Shown here piece by piece: positions 1-8,052 of a DNA stretch of 64,000 nt; within the stretch, counting starts at the first letter, position 1, and each line of letters starts with the position of its first letter. The stretch is from CALINF01 sp039980455 (GTDB lineage Bacteria; Pseudomonadota; Gammaproteobacteria; Pseudomonadales; Halieaceae), in assembly GCA_039980455.1 (NCBI GenBank), contig JBDXCG010000003.1, positions 310,001-374,000 of the forward strand, written 5' to 3'. A program made the translations under genes and the position numbers. The notes beneath the pieces were generated by a model. That model had not been told where the DNA came from, made no database searches, and saw nothing but the letters and a program-made list of their open reading frames with translations.

Positions 1-1068
1 CACACCAAACACGGAGGCAGGCGCTGAAGTCAGTGCCGCCAAGCCCGCAGCGTGCGGTAAGCCATTGGCCACAGCGTTTCCTGCCATTTGGCGCTGCTTG
101 CGGGCATTGTGACTCTCTCCACCAGCGACTACGACAGTTACGCCAGCGGAGTGCAATAGCGCCGCGTTATCCAGGCGAGCACCCAGGGTATCGAAGTTTG
201 ACGGTAGGTTCTCCAGTGGGTCCAGTAGAACCGGCACTTCAGCCTCTGCAAGCTGTGTTGCCACCATCCATGCCTCTGCACCCCCATTGATAACGGGCTT
301 GAAGCCATTCTCCTTTGCAAAGCGCAGCACTTGCAGGATATCGCTCGCGCGGTCGACAGAAAATACTACAGTCCCTCCTCGAGAAAAGCGCTTGAGTGTC
401 TCTCTGCCGCTGCGGGTCAGTAGGGCGGGCTCGGACGCTCTCGGAGGTGTTCGCGCTTCCGCAACAGCCTGCTCCAGCAGCATCCACTGCCCTGCGCGTG
501 AACCGCCACTGAGTTCGGACACATTACGTCCAACACTGATAAACAGAATCTCTCCGCCGAACAGGCTGTCATAGCTACCGTCCAGTCGTGCCATTCGTCC
601 CTGTCCACCAAAGATCGAACCCTTGGCGGTAGCGCCCAGAACCGTAAACCCCAGCCCTTCTACTCGTGCAATAGGTACGAGACTGGAGTTGGGGTTGAAT
701 GCGGGATCGACGCGGAACTCCGGACGCATTTGTGGCATATCAATATCCGAGATGCTGGAGTCAACAGACTCTTTGACCCCGGAGACCTCTGCCAGGCCAA
801 TAGAGGTAATACCCGCGAATAACGACGGGGTTACATGACGACCTGCAGCATCAATACGCTGTGCATCGGGTGCGCTCAGATTGTCGCCAATTGAGGTGAC
901 AACACCGTCTTGAATCAGGATGTCAGCATTTTTAAGGACACCCCGTTTCTCCATGGTATGTATCGTGGCATTGTCGATTAAGATAGTTTCGGCAATTGCC
1001 ACGCTCGTCATGAAAGTGCCAAGAGCAATGGTCGCGCCTGCGATAGTTAAGAATGAAGAACGGTTCAT
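1..1068 (-). CDS. Amidohydrolase-like secreted protein, HxH motif missing (partial)
   Basis: The frame is open from the start codon at 1066-1068 to the window edge, giving 356 codons; the C-terminus lies outside. Residues 1-26 look like a Sec signal peptide ending AIA|ET, so the product is probably periplasmic. The following stretch (DNATIHTMEKRG, then GVVTSIG) is the N-terminal beta-sandwich typical of imidazolonepropionase-like amidohydrolases. Where active members have a PGxIDxHxH metal site, this protein reads TPSLFAGITSIGLAE, so both histidines are absent. Its ATG overlaps the TGA of the upstream amidohydrolase by 4 bases (ATGA), and GGAGG lies just upstream, so the two are co-translated. 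It may be a non-catalytic partner or use another site. Family call is solid; function is unknown. Confidence 0.85.
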   Translation of the reverse strand, partial: MNRSSFLTIAGATIALGTFMTSVAIAETILIDNATIHTMEKRGVLKNADILIQDGVVTSIGDNLSAPDAQRIDAAGRHVTPSLFAGITSIGLAEVSGVKESVDSSISDIDMPQMRPEFRVDPAFNPNSSLVPIARVEGLGFTVLGATAKGSIFGGQGRMARLDGSYDSLFGGEILFISVGRNVSELSGGSRAGQWMLLEQAVAEARTPPRASEPALLTRSGRETLKRFSRGGTVVFSVDRASDILQVLRFAKENGFKPVINGGAEAWMVATQLAEAEVPVLLDPLENLPSNFDTLGARLDNAALLHSAGVTVVVAGGESHNARKQRQMAGNAVANGLPHAAGLAALTSAPASVFGV

Positions 1069-2429
1069 GGTCGTACCTCCTGCAGCTGACCCAGTTCGAA
1101 ATCTGATACGGGCTGAAGCGCCGGATTGTTGCGGTCGTACACGAGAGCACCGTCGATAAAGACCTGGTCAGCGCGGGTATATACGCTGAACGGGTTTCCG
1201 CTCCAGAGAACTACATCCCCCATCTTGCCCGGTTCCAGACTGCCTGTGCGATCAGCAACGCCAAGGGACTGAGCAGCATTACTGGTGATCCAGCTAATAG
1301 CGCGTTCTTCTGGTATCTCCATACCGGCCTGTTGCCCGCGGGTCATTGCCTTTGACGCTTCCTGATTCAGGCGCTGAATACCTTCACTAGAATCAGAATG
1401 CACTATTGAACAACTCCCATTGGGGCGGTCGACGATGGCGATATTTTCCTGGATGCCATCGTAGGCCTCCATTTTAAAACCCCACCAGTCAGCCCAAAGC
1501 GCGCCACAAACACCATTCTCAGCCAGTTCATCGGCTATTTTGTAGGCCTCTACGCCATGATGGAAAGTGCCTACCTGGTAGTTAAACTCTTCTGCCATAT
1601 CCAGAATGGTCAGCATTTCGTCGGCGCGGTAGCAATGCATATGTATGATGATGTCGCCTTCCAATACACCTGCGAGTGTTTCGTATTTGAGATCGCGTTT
1701 GGGCGCCTTGGCATCTTTCTTACCGTTGGCGACCTGCTGCTCATAGCTCTCCCAATCAGTCACGTACTTCTCGGTGGCTATCCATTCGGCACGATACTTG
1801 GCGACGTTGCCCATGCGAGTCATGGGCGCTTGCTTGCGGTCACCGTAAACACGCTTTGGATTCTCGCCACAGGCCATTTTAAGGCCCTGTGGCGCACCCG
1901 GGAACTTCATCCCCTGGTAGCTGTTGCTGTAAACGTTTTTCAGAGTGACACCGCGACCGCCAAAAAGATTGGCGGATCCTGGCAGTACCTGCAGGCTTGT
2001 AATACCTCCAGCCAGCGCTCGCGCAAAGCCTGGATCCTGCGGCCATACACTATGTTCGGCCCAGACATCTGCCGTGACCGGTCCTGTCATCTCATTGCCG
2101 TCGGAGTGTGCAGTGACAGAAGGTGAGGGGTAGACCCCCAAATGTGAGTGCACATCAATAATGCCGGGCGTAACCCAGCGTCCTTCCGCGTCGATTGTGA
2201 TCGAGTCAGCGGGCGCATCGCCCTCGCCAACCCAAACAACTTTTCCGTCCTGAAGTAGGAGACTGGCGTTGTCTAGTCGCTCGCCCGTGCCGGTCAGTAT
2301 GGTGGCATTGGTGATCAACGTGGGTTGAGATGGAAGAGGCTGATAAGTGGATGGGAAAGGTTCGGCGATTGTGTGGCCCGCGCAGAGCAGGGCTACAGCG
2401 CTGCAAAACAGGCTGGTCAAGTGACGCAT
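1065..2429 (-). CDS. Secreted metal-dependent amidohydrolase
   Basis: 454 residues with an N-terminal signal peptide (hydrophobic FCSAVALLCAG, cleavage near TIAEP). It has the amidohydrolase-superfamily layout: N-terminal sandwich (ITNATILTGTGERLDNA), then the metal site IIDVHSHLG with HxH near residue 96. Later motifs are HMHCYRADE, a candidate histidine in GTFHHGVEAYKIADE, and IVHSDSSEG, which supplies the metal-binding aspartate. The C-terminal repeat of the sandwich is GSLEPGKMGDVVLW. The imidazolonepropionase-like/prolidase-like secreted branch is the closest family I recognise. Substrate is unknown; these enzymes often cleave dipeptides or cyclic amides. It is first in an operon with the degenerate paralogue downstream. 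AAGGAA lies about 12 bases before the ATG. Confidence 0.88.
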   Translation of the reverse strand: MRHLTSLFCSAVALLCAGHTIAEPFPSTYQPLPSQPTLITNATILTGTGERLDNASLLLQDGKVVWVGEGDAPADSITIDAEGRWVTPGIIDVHSHLGVYPSPSVTAHSDGNEMTGPVTADVWAEHSVWPQDPGFARALAGGITSLQVLPGSANLFGGRGVTLKNVYSNSYQGMKFPGAPQGLKMACGENPKRVYGDRKQAPMTRMGNVAKYRAEWIATEKYVTDWESYEQQVANGKKDAKAPKRDLKYETLAGVLEGDIIIHMHCYRADEMLTILDMAEEFNYQVGTFHHGVEAYKIADELAENGVCGALWADWWGFKMEAYDGIQENIAIVDRPNGSCSIVHSDSSEGIQRLNQEASKAMTRGQQAGMEIPEERAISWITSNAAQSLGVADRTGSLEPGKMGDVVLWSGNPFSVYTRADQVFIDGALVYDRNNPALQPVSDFELGQLQEVRP

Positions 2430-2504
2430 GGGATGTTTGTTCCTTGTAGAAAGATTACGCGTGGCGATGTTAACAAAAGTTAGGTGCGTGGGCGAGTCGC
2501 AAAG

Positions 2505-2531
2505 AGAAAAACCCGGCTCGATGCCGGGCTA
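2505..2531 (-). terminator. Rho-independent terminator after folE
   Basis: Read on the minus strand, the stem CCCGGC and GCCGGG with a five-base loop is extended by A/T and G/T pairs and followed by TTTTT. It lies about 20 bases past the folE stop and isolates folE from the amidohydrolase operon downstream. Confidence 0.85.
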
Positions 2532-2550
2532 TTGTGCGCAGTAGTGTCGA

Positions 2551-3231
2551 CTAGCGGAGAAATTCAGAGCGAGTGCGCGGGTCAGCCTTGAACGCGCCTC
2601 CCACAGCGGTCGTACGGGTTTGGGAGTTCGTATCCATAACACCCCGGGACTTCACGCAGTAGTGAACCGCATTGATGGTGACTGCGACATCCTCTGTGCC
2701 AAGCAGCGTCTGTAGAGCAACGAGTATCTGCTGTGTTAACCGTTCTTGTACTTGCGGCCGCTGCGCGAAAAAGCGCACGATGCGATTGATTTTTGATAGG
2801 CCGATGATGGTGTCGCCGGGAATGTACGCGACCTTGGCCGTGCCATCGATAGTCACAAAGTGGTGTTCGCAGGTACTCACGAGATCGATATTGTCGATGA
2901 GTACCATCTCCTCTACCTGCATCTTATTGTCGATGACGGAGATTTTGGGGAACTGGTCGTAGTTCAGCCCAGAGAATATCTCGTCTACGTACATCTTTGC
3001 GATGCGTTTGGGCGTGTCACACAGACTGTCATCGTTGAGGTCCAGGCCGAGTGTCTGAGTGATTTCCGTGAAGGCTTCGGTAATGCGGGCAAGTTTTTCG
3101 TCGCGCGCCAGCCCGTTTTCTATCAAAGGTGTTTCCAGTCCTCGTTCTATTAGCGCATCTCTAACCAATTTGGCTTCGGCAGAAATAATAGAGGGGAACG
3201 ATATCGTGTGCTCTGCTAGAACGGCTTCCAT
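2551..3231 (-). CDS. folE: GTP cyclohydrolase I
   Basis: 226 residues, the usual length of the homodecameric class IA enzyme (E. coli 222). It converts GTP to 7,8-dihydroneopterin triphosphate, the first step of tetrahydrofolate synthesis, in the cytoplasm. The zinc site is visible as STCEHHFVTIDG and HYCVKSRGVMD, giving the Cys-His-Cys set. The flanking segment IGLSKINRIVRFFAQRPQVQ is nearly identical to E. coli FolE as I remember it. AAGGAG lies 6-7 bases before the ATG on the minus strand. The gene has its own terminator and appears monocistronic, or second after the thioesterase-like gene 91 bases upstream. Confidence 0.96.
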   Translation of the reverse strand: MEAVLAEHTISFPSIISAEAKLVRDALIERGLETPLIENGLARDEKLARITEAFTEITQTLGLDLNDDSLCDTPKRIAKMYVDEIFSGLNYDQFPKISVIDNKMQVEEMVLIDNIDLVSTCEHHFVTIDGTAKVAYIPGDTIIGLSKINRIVRFFAQRPQVQERLTQQILVALQTLLGTEDVAVTINAVHYCVKSRGVMDTNSQTRTTAVGGAFKADPRTRSEFLR

Positions 3232-3322
3232 GGGTCACTCCTTTCGGGTTAGTAAGGAGATTACGGTTGATATGCCGTGTCGGATTATTGTTGTGTGTAG
3301 TTTTTGGCAAGGGCAGCGCGCT

Positions 3323-4120
3323 CTAAACGCGTTGCAGCAGCAATGTCTGCTGTGCTGCCCCGATTGGTCCCTGCGTATCGAATAGGGTTGCCAGTGATAC
3401 GCCTCGGCCGGTGCTCTCCCACTGGGAAGAAAAGGTTGCACCGATCCATCGAGATACTGGGTCGCGGTGAAAGTTGATAGAGAGGTCGGGATTGATAAAG
3501 CTAATGGTCATACCCGGTTCGTTTCGGGAGAAGCCGTTGCCGCAATCGGCCAGAGGGCAGAGTGTTTGAAAGCCGCTCATTGTTTCGCCTGCCAGCAGCG
3601 ATGTTGTTCGCATCCACATAGTATTTGGACCCGGTGAGAACGGCTTGTCCGCAGGGAAGGCGATTTCCGAGAAATCGGCAAAAGTGGGTAGATCATGGCC
3701 TCTCTTTACGCCGGGAAAGCGGACGCCAGCCTTGCTATCAAAATCTGGTGGTGAAATCGTGTTTGTCGGGACGTCACCGAGATCCTCTTCGCGTACCAGC
3801 AGCCCGGTTGCACTGGCGCAAGGCTTGCCTTCCCGGCTAATCAGCGTAGCGGCAATGGTTGCCACCATTCTGCCATTGCGCCCTATATTGGTCTCAATCC
3901 GAAAGCCACTAAGGGGCACGGGCCGAAAGAGATCAATAGTCAGTCGGGTGAGTTGCTTATCGGACACTGCCATTTCGAGCGCGCGAGCAAAAATGGCCGC
4001 GACGGGACCGCCATGGCACCCATCTGCCGTCCATGGCCCCCGTGCTGGGTCGTTGCCCATAATCCATTCATTCTCATCAATTGTGTAAAAGGGCGGAGTT
4101 TCAGGATGGGTGTCATGCAT
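3323..4120 (-). CDS. Thioesterase-like (double hot-dog) protein
   Basis: 265 residues, no signal peptide. The pattern GNDPARGPWTADGCHGGPVAA near the N-terminus, followed by RLTIDLFRPVPLSGF and VATIAATLISREGKPCASATG, is that of the TesB-like 4HBT_3 acyl-CoA thioesterase family (two fused hot-dog domains). A second hot-dog half covers roughly residues 140-260 (TMWMRTTSLLAGETMSG, then FINPDLSINFHRDPVSRWIG). The expected activity is hydrolysis of an acyl-CoA thioester in the cytoplasm; the acyl chain cannot be told from sequence. folE lies downstream in the same direction, but nothing ties the two functionally. The start is plausible, with GAGAG about 11 bases upstream. Confidence 0.78.
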   Translation of the reverse strand: MHDTHPETPPFYTIDENEWIMGNDPARGPWTADGCHGGPVAAIFARALEMAVSDKQLTRLTIDLFRPVPLSGFRIETNIGRNGRMVATIAATLISREGKPCASATGLLVREEDLGDVPTNTISPPDFDSKAGVRFPGVKRGHDLPTFADFSEIAFPADKPFSPGPNTMWMRTTSLLAGETMSGFQTLCPLADCGNGFSRNEPGMTISFINPDLSINFHRDPVSRWIGATFSSQWESTGRGVSLATLFDTQGPIGAAQQTLLLQRV

Positions 4121-4435
4121 TGGTGTGAATCTCTCTTGGTGTAAGGAGGTGGATTGGGTCTCAGTGATCCCTCTTCGATCAGGGTCGCGCTCAGTCTAGG
4201 GATAATAACAGTTGAGACATGGTGGGTATTATAAGCAAGCCTGGTTCGCCGTTTGAAAATCATCTCAGTGCGCCGAGCGGAGAGAGGTATTAATTTGATA
4301 GATGCTGATAGGGATAAAAAGCTGAGGTTTGCTGTCCCAACTCTGACGGAGATAGAGTAGTATGTCCGCCGTTGGAAACGCGGAAGTTCAAGGCTTCCGC
4401 TTCCTATTTGTCGCTTTCGCAAGAGGTTTGAGTTA
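4121..4435. other. Divergent intergenic region with leader hairpin
   Basis: 315 bases between the thioesterase-like gene (minus) and the SYLF gene (plus). No protein-like ORF or RNA gene is evident. GCGGAAG (4380-4386) and CTTCCGC (4394-4400) form a perfect 7-bp stem with a seven-base loop, 35 bases before the SYLF start. GAGG near 4424 is the ribosome binding site of the SYLF gene. I found no convincing -35/-10 pair. Confidence 0.5.
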
Positions 4436-5008
4436 ATGCTAAAAACAGTTAAATCGCTATTGGTATTCGTCGTACTCTCGGCCGTTGGTCCGGTGGCGCT
4501 GGCCGATAGTTATAGCGATACGGTCAAGGCGTTTCGCGACGCAGGTGAAACCACGTCGTTTTTCTCCAGTGCATATGGTTACGCGGTGTTCCCAACGATT
4601 GGCAAAGGAGGCATTGGCATCGGAGGCGCTCACGGTAAGGGGCGTGTCTACGCACAGGGCTCCCAAACCGGCAGTGTGTCCATGACACAATTAACTTTAG
4701 GGTTTCAGCTTGGAGGTCAGGCCTTCAGTCAGATGATTTTTTTTGAAGATGAGCGCTCATTCCGTGAGTTTATCTCGGGGAATTTTGAGTTCAGCGCGCA
4801 AATGACAGCCGTTGCCATCACGGCCGGTGTTTCAGCAGAGACCAATACCGGTGGTGGTATGTCTGCGGGTGCCAGCGGCGGCCGCAATGATGCAGCTACG
4901 GCTCATGGGGGTTATCGCAAAGGCATGGCAGCGTTTACCATTGCCAAAGGTGGCCTGATGTACGAGGCATCGCTGGGCGGCCAGAAGTTTAGCTACACAC
5001 CTCTTTAA
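4436..5008 (+). CDS. SYLF/YSC84 domain lipid-binding protein, exported
   Basis: 190 residues. Residues 1-23 form a signal peptide ending VALA|DS, so the protein is expected in the periplasm or at a membrane. The rest is a single SYLF (Ysc84) domain: SSAYGYAVFPTIGKGGIGIGGAHGKG, then LGFQLGGQAFSQMIFFED and a C-terminal GGLMYEASLGGQKFSY. Eukaryotic SYLF domains bind phosphoinositides; the bacterial role is unclear, probably lipid or envelope binding. A Gly/Ser/Ala-rich loop (GGGMSAGASGG, near residue 140) is typical of the family. It is convergent with lutC, with only 2 bases between stops and no terminator hairpin seen. Confidence 0.88.
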   Translation: MLKTVKSLLVFVVLSAVGPVALADSYSDTVKAFRDAGETTSFFSSAYGYAVFPTIGKGGIGIGGAHGKGRVYAQGSQTGSVSMTQLTLGFQLGGQAFSQMIFFEDERSFREFISGNFEFSAQMTAVAITAGVSAETNTGGGMSAGASGGRNDAATAHGGYRKGMAAFTIAKGGLMYEASLGGQKFSYTPL

Positions 5009-5010
5009 GA

Positions 5011-5733
5011 TTACTCTCCAGTGTCGGGCAACTGCTCGGCCTGGCTCTTGCCCGAAAGGCCTGCCAGGTCGCGGGCCTGATCAACATAATCGGCAGGTAC
5101 GTCTCCAAGCAACACCACATGCCACCTGCGAGGTCCATGCGCGCCGTGCACCATGTGCATGGCGATATCCGCAGTGCCTGAGGGCCCCGATATAATATTG
5201 ACCCCTCTGGGTCGTGCTGTTTGCAAGACCTCTAATGCCGTGTCATAGCGCTCAACCAGATCGTCGAGCGCGACGATTACAATGTGATCTTCGGTCAGTA
5301 GATTATTCGCTGCCGGATTGTTGCGTCCCGTGCAGGTAACGATGCTGCCGGTTTCCGCTATTCCCGCAACTGCGTAACTCAATGCAGCGAGTTCTCCGCT
5401 CTCTGCTTCGCCGAATCGAGGCAGCAGACCGGCATCTCTCCAAGGTAGCGCTGCTAATCTGGCGTCATTGCCAGCGACCAGTTTGCGGCTTCGGTGATGC
5501 TCGTAGAGGTATTTGCCAATAACAGTGACTGCTTCAGAGCGATTGCTGGCGATAGCGATGGTGCCCTGATTCTTAAGCACATTGGTGAGGAAGGAAATAG
5601 CCATGTCGGGGTGTGGCAGTGTCGCGGAAGGTCCATTCCCCAGGCGTGATAGCGCCAGCGTTATCTCCTCTTCAGGCAAGCAACGTGAGGCGTGTCTGAC
5701 GCGGGCGAGAATTTCTGAGCGCGCATCACTCAT
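5011..5733 (-). CDS. lutC: Lactate utilization protein C
   Basis: 240 residues starting at MSDARSEILARVR. The frame is open 36 codons further upstream, but this ATG lies at the end of lutB, overlapping its stop by 8 bases, and fits the family length. The LutC/YkgG domain is shown by AVAGIAETGSIV, the segment around NNLLTEDHIVIV, and ISGPSGTADIAMHMVHGAHGPR. LutC is the non-cofactor subunit of the LutABC complex that oxidises L-lactate to pyruvate in the cytoplasm. Third gene of lutABC. Confidence 0.9.
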   Translation of the reverse strand: MSDARSEILARVRHASRCLPEEEITLALSRLGNGPSATLPHPDMAISFLTNVLKNQGTIAIASNRSEAVTVIGKYLYEHHRSRKLVAGNDARLAALPWRDAGLLPRFGEAESGELAALSYAVAGIAETGSIVTCTGRNNPAANNLLTEDHIVIVALDDLVERYDTALEVLQTARPRGVNIISGPSGTADIAMHMVHGAHGPRRWHVVLLGDVPADYVDQARDLAGLSGKSQAEQLPDTGE

Positions 5734-7144
5734 CCTGCGAATCCTGTTTGGAGTACTGATGCATAAACGTATCGCTCTGGGGTGCAGGAAAGTCCCGCTC
5801 CTGGGTCCAGCCTGACGCGAAAGGGAGGCGGGTAAAACCACCGCTGCGGCGCCCCAAGCGGTGCAGAGTTCGAATCGTCAGTCCGGTTAAAAATCGGTAC
5901 ACGCGCGGATTCTGGCTGAGCCAAGCATGCAGTTTCATACCTGTACGCCAGCGTCCAGACCCTAATTTGCTTCGGTATTCCTCGTGTCTGAGGTCCCGTA
6001 GCAAGTCGGGTAGTGGAATGTTGGCTGGACAAACCTCGGCACAACGACCGCAGCTTGTGCAGGCATTGGGTAGCGCGTGGCTCTCTTCCAGGGAGTTCAG
6101 CAGGGGGGTTAATACCGAACCCATGGGCCCCTGATAAACTGATCCGTAGGCGTGGCCGCCTGCACCGATATACACTGGACAATGGTTAAGGCAGGCTCCG
6201 CAGCGTATACATTGCAGCATGTCTTTGTAGTCGCTCGCCAAGATGTCGCTACGCTTGTTGTCCAGCAGCACGAAATGAGTTTCTAGTGGTCCATCTATGT
6301 CGTCTTGCCGGCGCGGCCCAGAGTAGTAACTGGTATAGCAACTGATTGGTTGGCCCGTAGTGGAGCGCGTCAGCAGGCGCACCAGCGCTGCCGCATCGCT
6401 GGCGCGAGGCAATACTCTCTCCATCGTTGTGCAAACGATCAAGATATTGGGCAGGTTCGCACAGAGGTCGCCATTGCCCTCATTGGTGACAAGCAGCGAA
6501 TAGCCGTTCTCTGCGATTAGGGCATTCGCGCCAACAATGCCCACATCGGCAGACACAAAGTGCTCACGCAGAACCGTTCGCGCCTCTTCTACCATTGCGG
6601 GTGGGTCTTCCAACTCACGCGGGCCAAGCGGATGTTTCTCTAGAAATAGCTCACGGATCTCGGCTTCGGGTTTGTGTAGCGCCGGTCCAACGATATGGCT
6701 GGGGGTCTCACCCGCTTGCTGGACAATGTATTCCCCCAGGTCCGTCTCAACAACGTCTAACCCGGCGCTTTCCAGGTGATGATTGAGCTCAGTTTCCTCG
6801 GTCACCATAGACTTGCCTTTGGCGACCTTGCGGGCATTGTGTCTTTGGCAGATCGTGAGCACGATATCATTGAGCTCGGTGCCAGTGCGGGCGTAGTGCA
6901 CCTGATTACCGTTGTCTAAGGCCTGTTGTTCGAATTGGGGCAGGTAGTAATCCAGGTTATCCAAGGCATGCTGCCTGACACTGGCAACATGATCTCTTAG
7001 GGCCTGATAGTCTCCAAATTCCTCGGCTGCTTTACTGCGCATCGCCGGCATATGAGTGCCCAACGCGTTGCGTGTGCGCAGCCGCTCCGGTTCTTGCAGG
7101 GCGGCCGCAGCTTGAGCGACAAAATCGTTGCTGGAAACCGTCAC
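5726..7144 (-). CDS. lutB: Lactate utilization iron-sulfur protein B
   Basis: 472 residues from a GTG at 7144. This start has GAGG seven bases upstream, avoids overlap with lutA and matches the 475-residue YkgF/LutB length. An ATG at 7192 would add 16 residues and overlap lutA. The N-terminal LUD domain (NGNQVHYARTGTELNDIV, ETDLGEYIVQQAGE) is followed by two ferredoxin-type motifs: CIRCGACLNHCPVY near residue 310 and CTSCGRCAEVCPANIP near 361, binding two [4Fe-4S] clusters. It transfers electrons during L-lactate oxidation together with LutA and LutC. Confidence 0.93.
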   Translation of the reverse strand: MTVSSNDFVAQAAAALQEPERLRTRNALGTHMPAMRSKAAEEFGDYQALRDHVASVRQHALDNLDYYLPQFEQQALDNGNQVHYARTGTELNDIVLTICQRHNARKVAKGKSMVTEETELNHHLESAGLDVVETDLGEYIVQQAGETPSHIVGPALHKPEAEIRELFLEKHPLGPRELEDPPAMVEEARTVLREHFVSADVGIVGANALIAENGYSLLVTNEGNGDLCANLPNILIVCTTMERVLPRASDAAALVRLLTRSTTGQPISCYTSYYSGPRRQDDIDGPLETHFVLLDNKRSDILASDYKDMLQCIRCGACLNHCPVYIGAGGHAYGSVYQGPMGSVLTPLLNSLEESHALPNACTSCGRCAEVCPANIPLPDLLRDLRHEEYRSKLGSGRWRTGMKLHAWLSQNPRVYRFLTGLTIRTLHRLGRRSGGFTRLPFASGWTQERDFPAPQSDTFMHQYSKQDSQDE

Positions 7145-7154
7145 TGCGCGATCC

Positions 7155-7979
7155 TCACGATTGCGAGCTGTCGCCGATAGCCGGCGTAGCAAGGTCGCCG
7201 GCCAGCAGTTCGGCTATATGGCGTACCTCTAGTTCCATTCCTTCTCGCTTTGCCCGCCCGGCAAGATTCATCAGGCATCCCAAATCGCCACCTGCAAGAA
7301 TTTTCGCGCCAGAGGCCTGCGCAGTGTCGAGTTTATCTGACGCCATATTCGCTGATAGCTCCGGCATCTTGGCACAGAAGGTACCCCCAAAGCCGCAGCA
7401 CACATCAGTGCGCTGCATCTCTTTTAAATCTGTTTTGCAGAGCGTATTAAGAAGGTCTCGAGGTTGTGTCTGTATGCCCAGTTCCCGCAACCCCGCGCAG
7501 CTGTCATGGTAGGTAACACTACCGATTTCCGGACGCAGTTCATTGGCGCGTTTGAGTCCGGAGATCTCGCTTAAAAACTGCGTGAGTTCGAATGTTCTTG
7601 CCGCCAGTTCCAAAGCGCGTTCGCGCCATTGGCCTTCCAGAATATTGGGGTAATGGTGGGTGATCATGCCCACACAAGAGCCAGAAGGTGCAACGACATA
7701 GTCTGCTGTTTCGAATGTTTCGATTAGGCGCTTAGCCAAAGGAACCGTACCTTCGTAGTCGCCAGTATTGTAGCTGGGCTGACCGCAGCAGGTTTGGGAG
7801 ATCGGCACAGTCACATCGCATCCTGACTCCTCGAGCAAAGCAATGCTATTGAAGGCAACAGAGGGGCGAAAGAGATCTGCTAGGCAGGTCACGAATAGAT
7901 GCACCTGAAAACGCTGGCTTGCCTGAGGTTGCTGCGATTCGGACATGCTGGGTTGTGGTTCCTTCTGCGGTACTGACAT
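7155..7979 (-). CDS. lutA: Lactate utilization protein A, CCG-domain Fe-S oxidoreductase
   Basis: 274 residues; the conserved part begins at FQVHLFVTCLADLFRPS near residue 24, so the true start may be the second ATG (MSESQQPQ). It carries two cysteine-rich CCG motifs, TCCGQPSYNTGD near residue 63 and DVCCGFGGTFCAKMPE near 193, as in the GlpC/HdrB-type subunits of LutABC. It opens the lutABC operon and is followed by lutB after about 10 bases. No lactate permease or LutR-type regulator gene sits beside it in this window. Confidence 0.92.
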   Translation of the reverse strand: MSVPQKEPQPSMSESQQPQASQRFQVHLFVTCLADLFRPSVAFNSIALLEESGCDVTVPISQTCCGQPSYNTGDYEGTVPLAKRLIETFETADYVVAPSGSCVGMITHHYPNILEGQWRERALELAARTFELTQFLSEISGLKRANELRPEIGSVTYHDSCAGLRELGIQTQPRDLLNTLCKTDLKEMQRTDVCCGFGGTFCAKMPELSANMASDKLDTAQASGAKILAGGDLGCLMNLAGRAKREGMELEVRHIAELLAGDLATPAIGDSSQS

Positions 7980-8052
7980 TAGCGGGGTCGCCGTTCGAGT
8001 CAGTATAACGGTTGTTGCGCGATGGTCTACGACTCCCTGCGCAAGAGGCAGA

